Origin: Lasioglossum baleicum
Lineage: Eukaryota; Arthropoda; Insecta; Hymenoptera; Halictidae
Reading direction: 5' to 3'
Assembly (NCBI RefSeq): GCF_051020765.1
Contig: NW_027469595.1
Location: forward strand, 28,601 to 92,600
DNA length: 64,000 nt
In this document: piece by piece, positions 46,101-62,400 of the stretch
Numbering within the stretch: the stretch's first letter is position 1
How the letters are laid out: each line of letters starts with the position of its first letter
The notes under the pieces: generated by a model
Seen by the model: the letters and a program-made list of their open reading frames with translations, nothing else
Databases searched by the model: none
What the model was told of the DNA's origin: nothing
Made by a program: the position numbers and the translations under genes

Positions 46101-49100
46101 ATCGTGATCGTGCTAGCAGAATCGGAGTTTCTGTGCCAATTTCGCATATTTGCATGCAAATGCACTGATCTAGCACGCGAAACAGCGATTCCGCACAGAA
46201 ATACACTTCTGAAACGAAGAATCGTCGAATCTGACATAAGCTCGAATAAATCGTGATCGTGCTTGCCGCACCGGAGTTTCTGTGCCAATTTCGCTTCGTT
46301 GCATGCAAATGCACTGATCTAGCACGCGAAACAGCGATTCCGCACAGAAATACACTTCGGAAACGAAGAATCGTCGAATCTGACATAAGCTCGAATAAAT
46401 CGTGATCGTGCTTGCCGAATCGGAGTTTCTGTGCCAATTTCGCATATTTGCATGCAAACTCACTGATCTAGCACGCGAAACAGCGATTCCGCACAGAAAT
46501 ACACTTCTCATATGAAGAATCGTCGAATCCAACATAAGATCGAATAAATCGTGATCGTGCTTGCCGCATCGGAGTTTCTGTGCCAATTTCGCTTCGTTGC
46601 ATGCAAATGCACTGATCTGGCACGCGAAACAACGATTCCGCACAGAAATACACATCTGAAACGAAGAATCGTCGAATCTGACATAAGCTCGAATAAATCG
46701 TGATCGTGTTTGCCGCACCGGAGTTTCTGTGCCAATTTCGCTTCGTTGCATGCAAATGCACTGATCTAGGACGCGAAACAGCGATTCCGCACAGAAATAC
46801 ACTTCTGAAACGAAGAATCGTCGAATCTGACATAAGGTCGAATAAATGGTGATCGTGCTTGCCGAATCGGAGTTTCTGTGCCAATTTCGCATATTTGCAT
46901 GCAAACCCACTGATCTAGCACGCGAAACAGCGATTCCGCACAGAAATACACTTCTGAAACGAAGAATCGTCGAATCTGACATAAGCTCGATTAAATCGTG
47001 ATCGTGCTTGCCGCATCAGAGTTTCTGTACCAATTTCGCGTCGTTGCATGCAAATGCACTGATCTAGCACGCGAAAGAACGATTCCGCACAGAAATACAC
47101 TTCTGAAACGAAGAATCGTCGAATTTGACATAACCTCGAATGAATCGTGATCGTTCTTGCCGAATCGAAGTTTCTGTGCCAATTTCGCATATTTGCATGC
47201 AAACTCACTGATCTACCACGCGAAACAGCGATTCCGCACAGAAATACACTTCTGAAACGAAGAATCGTCGAGTCTGACATAAGCTCGAATAAATTGTGAT
47301 CTGCTTGCCGAATCGGAGTTTCTGTGGCAATTTCGCATATTTGCATGCAAACCCACTGATCTAGCACGCGAAACAGCGATTCCGCACAGAAATACACTTC
47401 TGAAACGAAGAATCGTCGAATCTGACATAAGCTCGATTAAATCGTGATCGTGCTTGCCGCATCAGAGTTTCTGTACCAATTTCGCGTCGTTGCATGCAAA
47501 TGCACTGATCTAGCACGCCAAAGAACGATTCCGCACAGAAATACACTTCTGAAACGAAGAATCGTCGAATTTGACATAACCTCGAATGAATCGTGATCGT
47601 TCTTGCCGAATCGAAGTTTCTGTGCCAATTTCGCATATTTGCATGCAAACTCACTGATCTACCACGCGAAACAGCGATTCCGCACAGAAATACACTTCTG
47701 AAACGAATAATCGTCGAGTCTGACATAAGCTCGAATAAATCGTGATCGTGCTAGCAGAATCGGAGTTTCTGTGCCAATTTCGCTTTGTTGCATGCAAATG
47801 CACTGATCTAGCACGCGAAACAGCGATTCCGCACAGAAATACACTTCTGAAACGAAGAATCGTCGAATCTGACATAAGGTCGAATAAATGGTGATCGTGC
47901 TTGCCGAATCGGAGTTTCTGTGCCAATTTCGCATATTTGCATGCAAACCCACTGATCTAGCACGCAAAACAGCGATTCCGCACAGAAATACTCTTCTGAA
48001 ATGAAGAATCGTCGAATCCAACATAAGATCGAATAAATCGTGATCGTGCTTGCCGCATCGGAGTTTCTGTGCCAATTTCGCTTCGTTGCATGTAAATGCA
48101 CTGATCTAGCACGCGAAACAACGATTCCGCACAGAAATACACTTCTGAAACGAAGAATCGTCGAATCTGACATAAGCTCAAATAAATCGTGATCGTGGTG
48201 CCGCACCGGAGTTTCTGTGCCAATTTCGCTTCGTTGCATGCAAATGCACTGATGTAGCACGCGAAACAGCGATTCCGCTCAGAAATACACTTCTGAAACG
48301 AAGAATCGTCGAATCTGACATAAGCTCGAATAAATCGTGATCGTGCTAGCAGAATCGGAGTTTCTGTGCCAATTTCGCATATTTGCATGCAAATGCACTG
48401 ATCTAGCACGCGAAACAGCGATTCCGCACAGAAATACACTTCTGAAACGAAGAATCGTCGAATCTGACATAAGCTCGAATAAATCGTGATCGTGCTTGCC
48501 GCACCGGAGTTTCTGTGCCAATTTCGCTTCGTTGCATGCAAATGCACTGATCTAGCACGCGAAACAGCGATTACGCACAGAAATACACTTCTGAAACGAA
48601 GAATCGTCGAATCTGACATAAGGTCGAATAAATGGTGATCGTGCTTGCCGAATCGGAGTTTCTGTGCCAATTTCGCATATTTGCATGCAAATGCACTGAT
48701 CTAGCACGCGAAACAGCGATTCCGCACAGAAATACACTTCTGAAACGAAGAATCGTCGAATCTGACATAAGCTCGAATAAATCGTGATCGTGCTTGCCGC
48801 ACCGGAGTTTCTGTGCCAATTTCGCATATTTGCATGCAAACCCACTGATCTAGCACGCAAAACAGCGATTCCGCACAGAAATACTCTTCTGATATGAAGA
48901 ATCGTCGAATCCAACATAAGATCGAATAAATCGTGATCGTGCTTGCCGCATCGGAGTTTCTGTGCCAATTTCGCTTCGTTGCATGTAAATGCACTGATCT
49001 AGCACGCGAAACAACGATTCCGCACAGAAATACACTTCTGAAACGAAGAATCGTCGAATTTGACATAACCTCGAATGAATCGTGATCGTTCTTGCCGAAT

Positions 49101-50190
49101 CGAAGTTTCTGTGCCAATTTCGCATATTTGCATGCAAACTCACTGATCTACCACGCGAAACAGCGATTCCGCACAGAAATACACTTCTGAAACGAAGAAT
49201 CGTCGAGTCTGACATAAGCTCGAATAAATCGTGATCGTGCTAGCAGAATCGGAGTTTCTGTGCCAATTTCGCTTTGTTGCATGCAAATGCACTGATCTAG
49301 CACGCGAAACAGCGATTCCGCACAGAAATACACTTCTGAAACGAAGAATCGTCGAATCTGACATAAGGTCGAATAAATGGTGATCGTGCTTGCCGAATCG
49401 GAGTTTCTGTGCCAATTTCGCATATTTGCATGCAAACTCACTGATCTACCACGCGAAACAGCGATTCCGCACAGAAATACACTTCTGAAACGAAGAATCG
49501 TCGAATCTGACATAAGCTCGAATAAATCGTGATCGTGCTTGCCGCACCGGAGTTTCTGTGCCAATTTCGCTTCGTTGCATGCAAATGCACTGATCTAGCA
49601 CGCGAAACAGCGATTCCGCACAGAAATACACTTCGGAAACGAAGAATCGTCGAATCTGACATAAGCTCGAATAAATCGTGATCGTGCTTGCCGAATCGGA
49701 GTTTCTGTGCCAATTTCGCATATTTGCATGCAAACTCACTGATCTAGCACGCGAAACAGCGATTCCGCACAGAAATACACTTCTCATATGAAGAATCGTC
49801 GAATCCAACATAAGATCGAATAAATCGTGATCGTGCTTGCCGCATCGGAGTTTCTGTGCCAATTTCGCTTCGTTGCATGCAAATGCACTGATCTGGCACG
49901 CGAAACAACGATTCCGCACAGAAATACACATCTGAAACGAAGAATCGTCGAATCTGACATAAGCTCGAATAAATCGTGATCGTGTTTGCCGCACCGGAGT
50001 TTCTGTGCCAATTTCGCTTCGTTGCATGCAAATGCACTGATCTAGGACGCGAAACAGCGATTCCGCACAGAAATACACTTCTGAAACGAAGAATCGTCGA
50101 ATCTGACATAAGGTCGAATAAATGGTGATCGTGCTTGCCGAATCGGAGTTTCTGTGCCAATTTCGCATATTTGCATGCAAACCCACTGAT
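43191..50190. repeat. Right-array higher-order unit, copy 1 (about 7.0 kb)
   Basis: About 47 monomers. Its variant pattern recurs starting at 50191 (offset 7000 at first, 6255 later) and again at 56443 (offset about 13252). It carries one marker monomer of each subtype (45962 and 48195). The exact boundary of the unit is arbitrary because the array is continuous. Confidence 0.75.
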
Positions 50191-53100
50191 CTAGCACGCA
50201 AAACAGCGATTCCGCACAGAAATACTCTTCTGATATAAAGAATCGTCGAATCCAACATAAGATCGAATAAATCGTGATCGTGCTTGCCGCATCGGAGTTT
50301 CTGTGCCAATTTCGCTTCGTTGCATGTAAATGCACTGATCTAGCACGCGAAACAACGATTCCGTACAGAAATACACTTCTGAAACGAAGAATCGTCGAAT
50401 CTGACATAAGGTCGAATAAATGGTGATCGTGCTTGCCGAATCGGAGTTTCTGTACCAATTTCGCATATTTGCATGCAAACTCACTGATCTAGCACGCAAA
50501 ACAGCGATTCCGCACAGAAATACTCTTCTGATATGAAGAATCGTCGAATCCAACATAAGATCGAATAAATCGTGATCGTGCTTGCCGCATCGGAGTTTCT
50601 GTGCCAATTTCGCTTCGTTGCATGTAAATGCACTGATCTAGCACGCGAAACAACGATTCCGTACAGAAATACACTTCTGAAACGAAGAATCGTCGAGTCT
50701 GACATAAGCTCGAATAAATCGGGATCGTGCTAGCAGAATCGGAGTTTCTGTGCCAATTTCGCATATTTGCATGCAAATGCACTGATTTAGCACGCGAAGC
50801 AGCGATTCCGCACAGAAATACACTTCTGAAACGAAGAATCGTCGAATCTGACATAAGCTCGAATAAATCGTGATCGTGCTTGCCGCACCGGAGTTTCTGT
50901 GCCAATTTCGCTTCGTTGCATGCAAATGCACTGATCTAGCACGCGAAACAGCGATTACGCACAGAAATACACTTCTGAAACGAAGAATCGTCGAATCTGA
51001 CATAAGGTCGAATAAATGGTGATCGTGCTTGCCGAATCGGAGTTTCTGTGCCAATTTCGCATATTTGCATGCAAATGCACTGATCTAGCACGCGAAACAG
51101 CGATTCCGCACAGAAATACACTTCTGAAACGAAGAATCGTCGAATCTGACATAAGCTCGAATAAATCGTGATCGTGCTTGCTGCACCGGAGTTTCTGTGC
51201 CAATTTCGCATATTTGCATGCAAACCCACTGATCTAGCACGCAGAACAGCTATTCCGCACAGAAATACTCTTCTGATATGAAGAATCGTCGAATCCAACA
51301 TAAGATCGAATAAATCGTGATCGTGCTTGCCGCATCGGAGTTTCTGTGCCAATTTCGCTTCGTTGCATGTAAATGCACTGATCTAGGACGCGAAACAACG
51401 ATTCCGTACAGAAATACACTTCTGAAACGAAGAATCGTCGAGTCTGACATAAGCTCGAATAAATCGGGATCGTGCTAGCAGAATCGGAGTTTCTGTGCCA
51501 ATTTCGCATATTTGCATGCAAATGCACTGATTTAGCACGCGAAACAGCGATTCCGCACAGAAATACACTTCTGAAACGAAGAATCGTCGAATCTGACATA
51601 AGGTCGAATAAATGGTGATCGTGCTTGCCGCACCGGAGTTTCTGTGCCAATTTCGCATATTTGCATGCAAACCCACTGATCTAGCACGCAAACCAGCGAT
51701 TCCGCACAGAAATACTCTTCTGATATGAAGAATCGTCGAATCCAACATAAGATCGAATAAATCGTGATCGTGCTTGCCGCATCGGAGTTTCTGTGCCAAT
51801 TTCGCTTCGTTGCATGTAAATGCACTGATCTAGCACGCGAAACAACGATTCCGCACAGAAATACACTTCGGAAACGAAGAATCGTCGAATCTGACATAAG
51901 CTCGAATAAATTGTGATCGTGCTTGCCAAATCGGAGTTTCTGTGCCAATTTCGCATATTTGCATGCAAACCCACTGATCTAGCACGCAAAACAGCGATTC
52001 CGCACAGAAATACTCTTCTGAAATGAAGAATCGTCGAATCCAACATAAGATCGAATAAATCGTGATCGTGCTTGCCGCATCGGAGTTTCTGTGCCAATTT
52101 CGCTTCGTTGCATGTAAATGCACTGATCTAGCACGCGAAACAACGATTCCGCACAGAAATACACTTCTGAAACGAAGAATCGTCGAATCTGACATAAGCT
52201 CGAATAAATCGTGATCGTGGTGCCGCACCGAGTTTCTGTGCCAATTTCGCTTCGTTGCATGCAAATGCACTGATGTAGCACGCGAAACAGCGATTCCGCT
52301 CAGAAATACACTTCTGAAACGAAGAATCGTCGAATCTGACATAAGCTCGAATAAATCGTGATCGTGCTAGCAGAATCGGAGTTTCTGTGCCAATTTCGCA
52401 TATTTGCATGCAAATGCACTGATCTAGCACGCGAAACAGCGATTCCGCACAGAAATACACTTCTGAAACGAAGAATCGTCGAATCTGACATAAGCTCGAA
52501 TAAATCGTGATCGTGCTTGCCGCACCGGAGTTTCTGTGCCAATTTCGCTTCGTTGCATGCAAATGCACTGATCTAGCACGCGAAACAGCGATTCCGCACA
52601 GAAATACACTTCGGAAACGAAGAATCGTCGAATCTGACATAAGCTCGAATAAATCGTGATCGTGCTTGCCGAATCGGAGTTTCTGTGCCAATTTCGCATA
52701 TTTGCATGCAAACTCACTGATCTAGCACGCGAAACAGCGATTCCGCACAGAAATACACTTCTCATATGAAGAATCGTCGAATCCAACATAAGATCGAATA
52801 AATCGTGATCGTGCTTGCCGCATCGGAGTTTCTGTGCCAATTTCGCTTCGTTGCATGCAAATGCACTGATCTGGCACGCGAAACAACGATTCCGCACAGA
52901 AATACACATCTGAAACGAAGAATGTCGTCGAATCTGACATAAGCTCGAATAAATCGTGATCGTGTTTGCCGCACCGGAGTTTCTGTGCCAATTTCGCTTC
53001 GTTGCATGCAAATGCACTGATCTAGGACGCGAAACAGCGATTCCGCACAGAAATACACTTCTGAAACGAAGAATCGTCGAATCTGACATAAGGTCGAATA

Positions 53101-56100
53101 AATGGTGATCGTGCTTGCCGAATCGGAGTTTCTGTGCCAATTTCGCATATTTGCATGCAAACCCCACTGATCTAGCACGCGAAACAGCGATTCCGCACAG
53201 AAATACACTTCTGAAACGAAGAATCGTCGAATCTGACATAAGCTCGATTAAATCGTGATCGTGCTTGCCGCATCAGAGTTTCTGTACCAATTTCGCGTCG
53301 TTGCATGCAAATGCACTGATCTAGCACGCGAAAGAACGATTCCGCACAGAAATACACTTCTGAAACGAAGAATCGTCGAATTGACATAACCTCGAATGAA
53401 TCGTGATCGTTCTTGCCGAATCGAAGTTTCTGTGCCAATTTCGCATATTTGCATGCAAACTCACTGATCTACCACGCGAAACAGCGATTCCGCACAGAAA
53501 TACACTTCTGAAACGAAGAATCGTCGAGTCTGACATAAGCTCGAATAAATTGTGATCTGCTTGCCGAATCGGAGTTTCTGTGGCAATTTCGCATATTTGC
53601 ATGCAAACCCACTGATCTAGCACGCGAAACAGCGATTCCGCACAGAAATACACTTCTGAAACGAAGAATCGTCGAATCTGACATAAGCTCGATTAATCGT
53701 GATCGTGCTTGCCGCATCAGAGTTTCTGTACCAATTTCGCGTCGTTGCATGCAAATGCACTGATCTAGCACGCCAAAGAACGATTCCGCACAGAAATACA
53801 CTTCTGAAACGAAGAATCGTCGAATTTGACATAACCTCGAATGAATCGTGATCGTTCTTGCCGAATCGAAGTTTCTGTGCCAATTTCGCATATTTGCATG
53901 CAAACTCACTGATCTACCACGCGAAACAGCGATTCCGCACAGAAATACACTTCTGAAACGAATAATCGTCGAGTCTGACATAAGCTCGAATAAATCGTGA
54001 TCGTGCTAGCAGAATCGGAGTTTCTGTGCCAATTTCGCTTTGTTGCATGCAAATGCACTGATCTAGCACGCGAAACAGCGATTCCGCACAGAAATACACT
54101 TCTGAAACGAAGAATCGTCGAATCTGACATAAGGTCGAATAAATGGTGATCGTGCTTGCCGAATCGGAGTTTCTGTGCAATTTCGCATATTTGCATGCAA
54201 ACCCACTGATCTAGCACGCAAAACAGCGATTCCGCACAGAAATACTCTTCTGAAATGAAGAATCGTCGATCCAACATAAGATCGAATAAATCGTGATCGT
54301 GCTTGCCGCATCGGAGTTTCTGTGCCAATTTCGCTTCGTTGCATGTAAATGCACTGATCTAGCACGCGAAACAACGATTCCGCACAGAAATACACTTCTG
54401 AAACGAAGAATCGTCGAATCTGACATAAGCTCAAATAAATCGTGATCGTGGTGCCGCACCGGAGTTTCTGTGCCAATTTCGCTTCGTTGCATGCAAATGC
54501 ACTGATGTAGCACGCGAAACAGCGATTCCGCTCAGAAATACACTTCTGAAACGAAGAATCGTCGAATCTGACATAAGCTCGAATAAATCGTGATCGTGCT
54601 AGCAGAATCGGAGTTTCTGTGCCAATTTCGCATATTTGCATGCAAATGCACTGATCTAGCACGCGAAACAGCGATTCCGCACAGAAATACACTTCTGAAA
54701 CGAAGAATCGTCGAATCTGACATAAGCTCGAATAAATCGTGATCGTGCTTGCCGCACCGGAGTTTCTGTGCCAATTTCGCTTCGTTGCATGCAAATGCAC
54801 TGATCTAGCACGCGAAACAGCGATTACGCACAGAAATACACTTCTGAAACGAAGAATCGTCGAATCTGACATAAGGTCGAATAAATGGTGATCGTGCTTG
54901 CCGAATCGGAGTTTCTGTGCCAATTTCGCATATTTGCATGCAAATGCACTGATCTAGCACGCGAAACAGCGATTCCGCACAGAAATACACTTCTGAAACG
55001 AAGAATCGTCGAATCTGACATAAGCTCGAATAAATCGTGATCGTGCTTGCCGCACCGGAGTTTCTGTGCCAATTTCGCATATTTGCATGCAAACCCACTG
55101 ATCTAGCACGCAAAACAGCGATTCCGCACAGAAATACTCTTCTGATATGAAGAATCGTCGAATCCAACATAAGATCGAATAAATCGTGATCGTGCTTGCC
55201 GCATCGGAGTTTCTGTGCCAATTTCGCTTCGTTGCATGTAAATGCACTGATCTAGCACGCGAAACAACGATTCCGCACAGAAATACACTTCTGAAACGAA
55301 GAATCGTCGAATTTGACATAACCTCGAATGAATCGTGATCGTTCTTGCCGAATCGAAGTTTCTGTGCCAATTTCGCATATTTGCATGCAAACTCACTGAT
55401 CTACCACGCGAAACAGCGATTCCGCACAGAAATACACTTCTGAAACGAAGAATCGTCGAGTCTGACATAAGCTCGAATAAATCGTGATCGTGCTAGCAGA
55501 ATCGGAGTTTCTGTGCCAATTTCGCTTTGTTGCATGCAAATGCACTGATCTAGCACGCGAAACAGCGATTCCGCACAGAAATACACTTCTGAAACGAAGA
55601 ATCGTCGAATCTGACATAAGGTCGAATAAATGGTGATCGTGCTTGCCGAATCGGAGTTTCTGTGCCAATTTCGCATATTTTGCATGCAAACTCACTGATC
55701 TACCACGCGAAACAGCGATTCCGCACAGAAATACACTTCTGAAACGAAGAATCGTCGAATCTGACATAAGCTCGAATAAATCGTGATCGTGCTTGCCGCA
55801 CCGGAGTTTCTGTGCCAATTTCGCTTCGTTGCATGCAAATGCACTGATCTAGCACGCGAAACAGCGATTCCGCACAGAAATACACTTCGGAAACGAAGAA
55901 TCGTCGAATCTGACATAAGCTCGAATAAATCGTGATCGTGCTTGCCGAATCGGAGTTTCTGTGCCAATTTCGCATATTTGCATGCAAACTCACTGATCTA
56001 GCACGCGAAACAGCGATTCCGCACAGAAATACACTTCTCATATGAAGAATCGTCGAATCCAACATAAGATCGAATAAATCGTGATCGTGCTTGCCGCATC

Positions 56101-56442
56101 GGAGTTTCTGTGCCAATTTCGCTTCGTTGCATGCAAATGCACTGATCTGGCACGCGAAACAACGATTCCGCACAGAAATACACATCTGAACGAAGAATCG
56201 TCGAATCTGACATAAGCTCGAATAAATCGTGATCGTGTTTGCCGCACGGAGTTTCTGTGCCAATTTCGCTTCGTTGCATGCAAATGCACTGATCTAGGAC
56301 GCGAAACAGCGATTCCGCACAGAAATACACTTCTGAAACGAAGAATCGTCGAATCTGACATAAGGTCGAATAAATGGTGATCGTGCTTGCCGAATCGGAG
56401 TTTCTGTGCCAATTTCGCATATTTGCATGCAAACCCACTGAT
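50191..56442. repeat. Right-array higher-order unit, copy 2 (about 6.25 kb)
   Basis: Matches copy 1 but is shorter by 5 monomers. The offset falls from 7000 to 6553 and then to 6255 bp around 51.3-51.7 kb, meaning losses of 3 and then 2 monomers. Marker monomers lie at 52217 and 54448. Confidence 0.75.
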
Positions 56443-59400
56443 CTAGCACGCAAAACAGCGATTCCGCACAGAAATACTCTTCTGATATAAAGAATCGTCG
56501 AATCCAACATAAGATCGAATAAATCGTGATCGTGCTTGCCGCATCGGAGTTTCTGTGCCAATTTCGCTTCGTTGCATGTAAATGCACTGATCTAGCACGC
56601 GAAACAACGATTCCGTACAGAAATACACTTCTGAAACGAAGAATCGTCGAATCTGACATAAGGTCGAATAAATGGTGATCGTGCTTGCCGAATCGGAGTT
56701 TCTGTACCAATTTCGCATATTTGCATGCAAACTCACTGATCTAGCACGCAAAACAGCGGATTCCGCACAGAAATACTCTTCTGATATGAAGAATCGTCGA
56801 ATCCAACATAAGATCGAATAAATCGTGATCGTGCTTGCCGCATCGGAGTTTCTGTGCCAATTTCGCTTCGTTGCATGTAAATGCACTGATCTAGCACGCG
56901 AAACAACGATTCCGTACAGAAATACACTTCTGAAACGAAGAATCGTCGAGTCTGACATAAGCTCGAATAAATCGGGATCGTGCTAGCAGAATCGGAGTTT
57001 CTGTGCCAATTTCGCATATTTGCATGCAAATGCACTGATTTAGCACGCGAAGCAGCGATTCCGCACAGAAATACACTCTGAAACGAAGAATCGTCGAATC
57101 TGACATAAGCTCGAATAAATCGTGATCGTGCTTGCCGCACCGGAGTTTCTGTGCCAATTTCGCTTCGTTGCATGCAAATGCACTGATCTAGCACGCGAAA
57201 CAGCGATTACGCACAGAAATACACTTCTGAAACGAAGAATCGTCGAATCTGACATAAGGTCGAATAAATGGTGATCGTGCTTGCCGAATCGGAGTTTCTG
57301 TGCCAATTTCGCATATTTGCATGCAAATGCACTGATCTAGCACGCGAAACAGCGATTCCGCACAGAAATACACTTCTGAAACGAAGAATCGTCGAATCTG
57401 ACATAAGCTCGAATAAATCGTGATCGTGCTTGCTGCACCGGAGTTTCTGTGCCAATTTCGCATATTTGCATGCAAACCCACTGATCTAGCACGCAGAACA
57501 GCTATCCGCACAGAAATACTCTTCTGATATGAAGAATCGTCGAATCCAACATAAGATCGAATAAATCGTGATCGTGCTTGCCGCATCGGAGTTTCTGTGC
57601 CAATTTCGCTTCGTTGCATGTAAATGCACTGATCTAGCACGCGAAACAACGATTCCGCACAGAAATACACTTCTGAAACGAAGAATCGTCGAATCTGACA
57701 TAAGCTCGAATAAATCGTGATCGTGCTTGCCGCACCGGAGTTTCTGTGCCAATTTCGCTTCGTTGCATGCAAATGCACTGATCTAACACGCGAAACAGCG
57801 ATTCCGCACAGAAATACACTTCTGATACGAAGAATCGTCGAATCTGACATAAGGTCGAATAAATGGTGATCGTGCTTGCCGAATCGGAGTTTCTGTGCCA
57901 ATTTCGCATATCTGCATGCAAACTCACTGATCTAGCACGCAAAAACAGCGATTCCGGACAGAAATACTCTTCTGATATGAAGAATCGTCGAATCCAACAT
58001 AAGATCGAATAAATCGTGATCGTGCTTGCCGCATCGGAGTTTCTGTGCCAATTTCGCTTCGTTGCATGTAAATGCACTGATCTAGGACGCGAAACAACGA
58101 TTCCGTACAGAATACACTTCTGAAACGAAGAATCGTCGAGTCTGACATAAGCTCGAATAAATCGGGATCGTGCTAGCAGAATCGGAGTTTCTGTGCCAAT
58201 TTCGCATATTTGCATGCAAATGCACTGATTTAGCACGCGAACAGCGATTCCGCACAGAAATACACTTCTGAAACGAAGAATCGTCGAATCTGACATAAGG
58301 TCGAATAAATGGTGATCGTGCTTGCCGCACCGGAGTTTCTGTGCCAATTTCGCTTCGTTGCATGCAAATGCACTGATCTAGCACGCGAAACAGCGATTAC
58401 GCACAGAAATACACTTCTGAAACGAAGAATCGTCGAATCTGACATAAGGTCGAATAAATGGTGATCGTGCTTGCCGAATCGGAGTTTCTGTGCCAATTTC
58501 GCATATTTGGCATGCAAATGCACTGATCTAGCACGCGAAACAGCGATTCCGCACAGAAATACACTTCTGAAACGAAGAATCGTCGAATCTGACATAAGCT
58601 CGAATAAATCGTGATCGTGCTTGCCGCACCGGAGTTTCTGTGCCAATTTCGCATATTTGCATGCAAACCCACTGATCTAGCACGCAAACCAGCGATTCCG
58701 CACAGAAATACTCTTCTGATATGAAGAATCGTCGAATCCAACATAAGATCGAATAAATCGTGATCGTGCTTGCCGCATCGGAGTTTCTGTGCCAATTTCG
58801 CTTCGTTGCATGTAAATGCACTGATCTAGCACGCGAAACAACGATTCCGCACAGAAATACACTTCGGAAACGAAGAATCGTCGAATCTGACATAAGCTCG
58901 AATAAATTGTGATCGTGCTTGCCAAATCGGAGTTTCTGTGCCAATTTCGCATATTTGCATGCAAACCCACTGATCTAGCACGCAAAACAGCGATTCCGCA
59001 CAGAAATACTCTTCTGAAATGAAGAATCGTCGAATCCAACATAAGATCGAATAAATCGTGATCGTGCTTGCCGCATCGGAGTTTCTGTGCCAATTTCGCT
59101 TCGTTGCATGTAAATGCACTGATCTAGCACGCGAAACAACGATTCCGCACAGAAATACACTTCTGAAACGAAGAATCGTCGAATCTGACATAAGCTCGAA
59201 TAAATCGTGATCGTGGTGCCGCACCGGAGTTTCTGTGCCAATTTCGCTTCGTTGCATGCAAATGCACTGATGTAGCACGCGAAACAGCGATTCCGCTCAG
59301 AAATACACTTCTGAAACGAAGAATCGTCGAATCTGACATAAGCTCGAATAAATCGTGATCGTGCTAGCAGAATCGGAGTTTCTGTGCCAATTTCGCATAT

Positions 59401-62400
59401 TTGCATGCAAATGCACTGATCTAGCACGCGAAACAGCGATTCCGCACAGAAATACACTTCTGAAACGAAGAATCGTCGAATCTGACATAAGCTCGAATAA
59501 ATCGTGATCGTGCTTGCCGCACCGGAGTTTTCTGTGCCAATTTCGCTTCGTTGCATGCAAATGCACTGATCTAGCACGCGAAACAGCGATTCCGCACAGA
59601 AATACACTTCGGAAACGAAGAATCGTCGAATCTGACATAAGCTCGAATAAATCGTGATCGTGCTTGCCGAATCGGAGTTTCTGTGCCAATTTCGCATATT
59701 TGCATGCAAACTCACTGATCTAGCACGCGAAACAGCGATTCCGCACAGAAATACACTTCTCATATGAAGAATCGTCGAATCCAACATAAGATCGAATAAA
59801 TCGTGATCGTGCTTGCCGCATCGGAGTTTCTGTGCCAATTTCGCTTCGTTGCATGCAAATGCACTGATCTGGCACGCGAAACAACGATTCCGCACAGAAA
59901 TACACATCTGAAACGAAGAATCGTCGAATCTGACATAAGCTCGAATAAATCGTGATCGTGTTTGCCGCACCGGAGTTTCTGTGCCATTTCGCTTCGTTGC
60001 ATGCAAATGCACTGATCTAGGACGCGAAACAGCGATTCCGCACAGAAATACACTTCTGAAACGAAGAATCGTCGAATCTGACATAAGGTCGAATAAATGG
60101 TGATCGTGCTTGCCGAATCGGAGTTTCTGTGCCAATTTCGCATATTTGCATGCAAACCCACTGATCTAGCACGCGAAACAGCGATTCCGCACAGAAATAC
60201 ACTTCTGAAACGAAGAATCGTCGAATCTGACATAAGCTCGATTAAATCGTGATCGTGCTTGCCGCATCAGAGTTTCTGTACCAATTTCGCGTCGTTGCAT
60301 GCAAATGCACTGATCTAGCACGCGAAAGAACGATTCCGCACAGAAATACACTTCTGAAACGAAGAATCGTCGAATTTGACATAACCTCGAATGAATCGTG
60401 ATCGTTCTTGCCGAATCGAAGTTTCTGTGCCAATTTCGCATATTTGCATGCAAACTCACTGATCTACCACGCGAAACAGCGATTCCGCACAGAAATACAC
60501 TTCTGAAACGAAGAATCGTCGAGTCTGACATAAGCTCGAATAAATTGCTGATCTGCTTGCCGAATCGGAGTTTCTGTGGCAATTTCGCATATTTGCATGC
60601 AAACCCACTGATCTAGCACGCGAAACAGCGATTCCGCACAGAAATACACTTCTGAAACGAAGAATCGTCGAATCTGACATAAGCTCGATTAAATCGTGAT
60701 CGTGCTTGCCGCATCAGAGTTTCTGTACCAATTTCGCGTCGTTGCATGCAAATGCACTGATCTAGCACGCCAAAGAACGATTCCGCACAGAAATACACTT
60801 CTGAAACGAAGAATCGTCGAATTTGACATAACCTCGAATGAATCGTGATCGTTCTTGCCGAATCGAAGTTTCTGTGCCAATTTCGCATATTTGCATGCAA
60901 ACTCACTGATCTACCACGCGAAACAGCGATTCCGCACAGAAATACACTTCTGAAACGAATAATCGTCGAGTCTGACATAAGCTCGAATAAATCGTGATCG
61001 TGCTAGCAGAATCGGAGTTTCTGTGCCAATTTCGCTTTGTTGCATGCAAATGCACTGATCTAGCACGCGAAACAGCGATTCCGCACAGAAATACACTTCT
61101 GAAACGAAGAATCGTCGAATCTGACATAAGGTCGAATAAATGGTGATCGTGCTTGCCGAATCGGAGTTTCCTGTGCCAATTTCGCATATTTGCATGCAAA
61201 CCCACTGATCTAGCACGCAAAACAGCGATTCCGCACAGAAATACTCTTCTGAAATGAAGAATCGTCGAATCCAACATAAGATCGAATAAATCGTGATCGT
61301 GCTTGCCGCATCGGAGTTTCTGTGCCAATTTCGCTTCGTTGCATGTAAATGCACTGATCTAGCACGCGAAACAACGATTCCGCACAGAAATACACTTCTG
61401 AAACGAAGAATCGTCGAATCTGACATAAGCTCAAATAAATCGTGATCGTGGTGCCGCACCGGAGTTTCTGTGCCAATTTCGCTTCGTTGCATGCAAATGC
61501 ACTGATGTAGCACGCGAAACAGCGATTCCGCTCAGAAATACACTTCTGAAACGAAGAATCGTCGAATCTGACATAAGCTCGAATAAATCGTGATCGTGCT
61601 AGCAGAATCGGAGGTTCTGTGCCAATTTCGCATATTTGCATGCAAATGCACTGATCTAGCACGCGAAACAGCGATTCCGCACAGAAATACACTTCTGAAA
61701 CGAAGAATCGTCGAATCTGACATAAGCTCGAATAAATCGTGATCGTGCTTGCCGCACCGGAGTTTTCTGTGCCAATTTCGCTTCGTTGCATGCAAATGCA
61801 CTGATCTAGCACGCGAAACAGCGATTACGCACAGAAATACACTTCTGAAACGAAGAATCGTCGAATCTGACATAAGGTCGAATAAATGGTGATCGTGCTT
61901 GCCGAATCGGAGTTTCTGTGCCAATTTCGCATATTTGCATGCAAATGCACTGATCTAGCACGCGAAACAGCGATTCCGCACAGAAATACACTTCTGAAAC
62001 GAAGAATCGTCGAATCTGACATAAGCTCGAATAAATCGTGATCGTGCTTGCCGCACCGGAGTTTCTGTGCCAATTTCGCATATTTGCATGCAAACCCACT
62101 GATCTAGCACGCAAAACAGCGATTCCGCACAGAAATACTCTTCTGATATGAAGAATCGTCGAATCCAACATAAGATCGAATAAATCGTGATCGTGCTTGC
62201 CGCATCGGAGTTTCTGTGCCAATTTCGCTTCGTTGCATGTAAATGCACTGATCTAGCACGCGAAACAACGATTCCGCACAGAAATACACTTCTGAAACGA
62301 AGAATCGTCGAATTTGACATAACCTCGAATGATCGTGATCGTTCTTGCCGAATCGAAGTTTCTGTGCCAATTTCGCATATTTGCATGCAAACTCACTGAT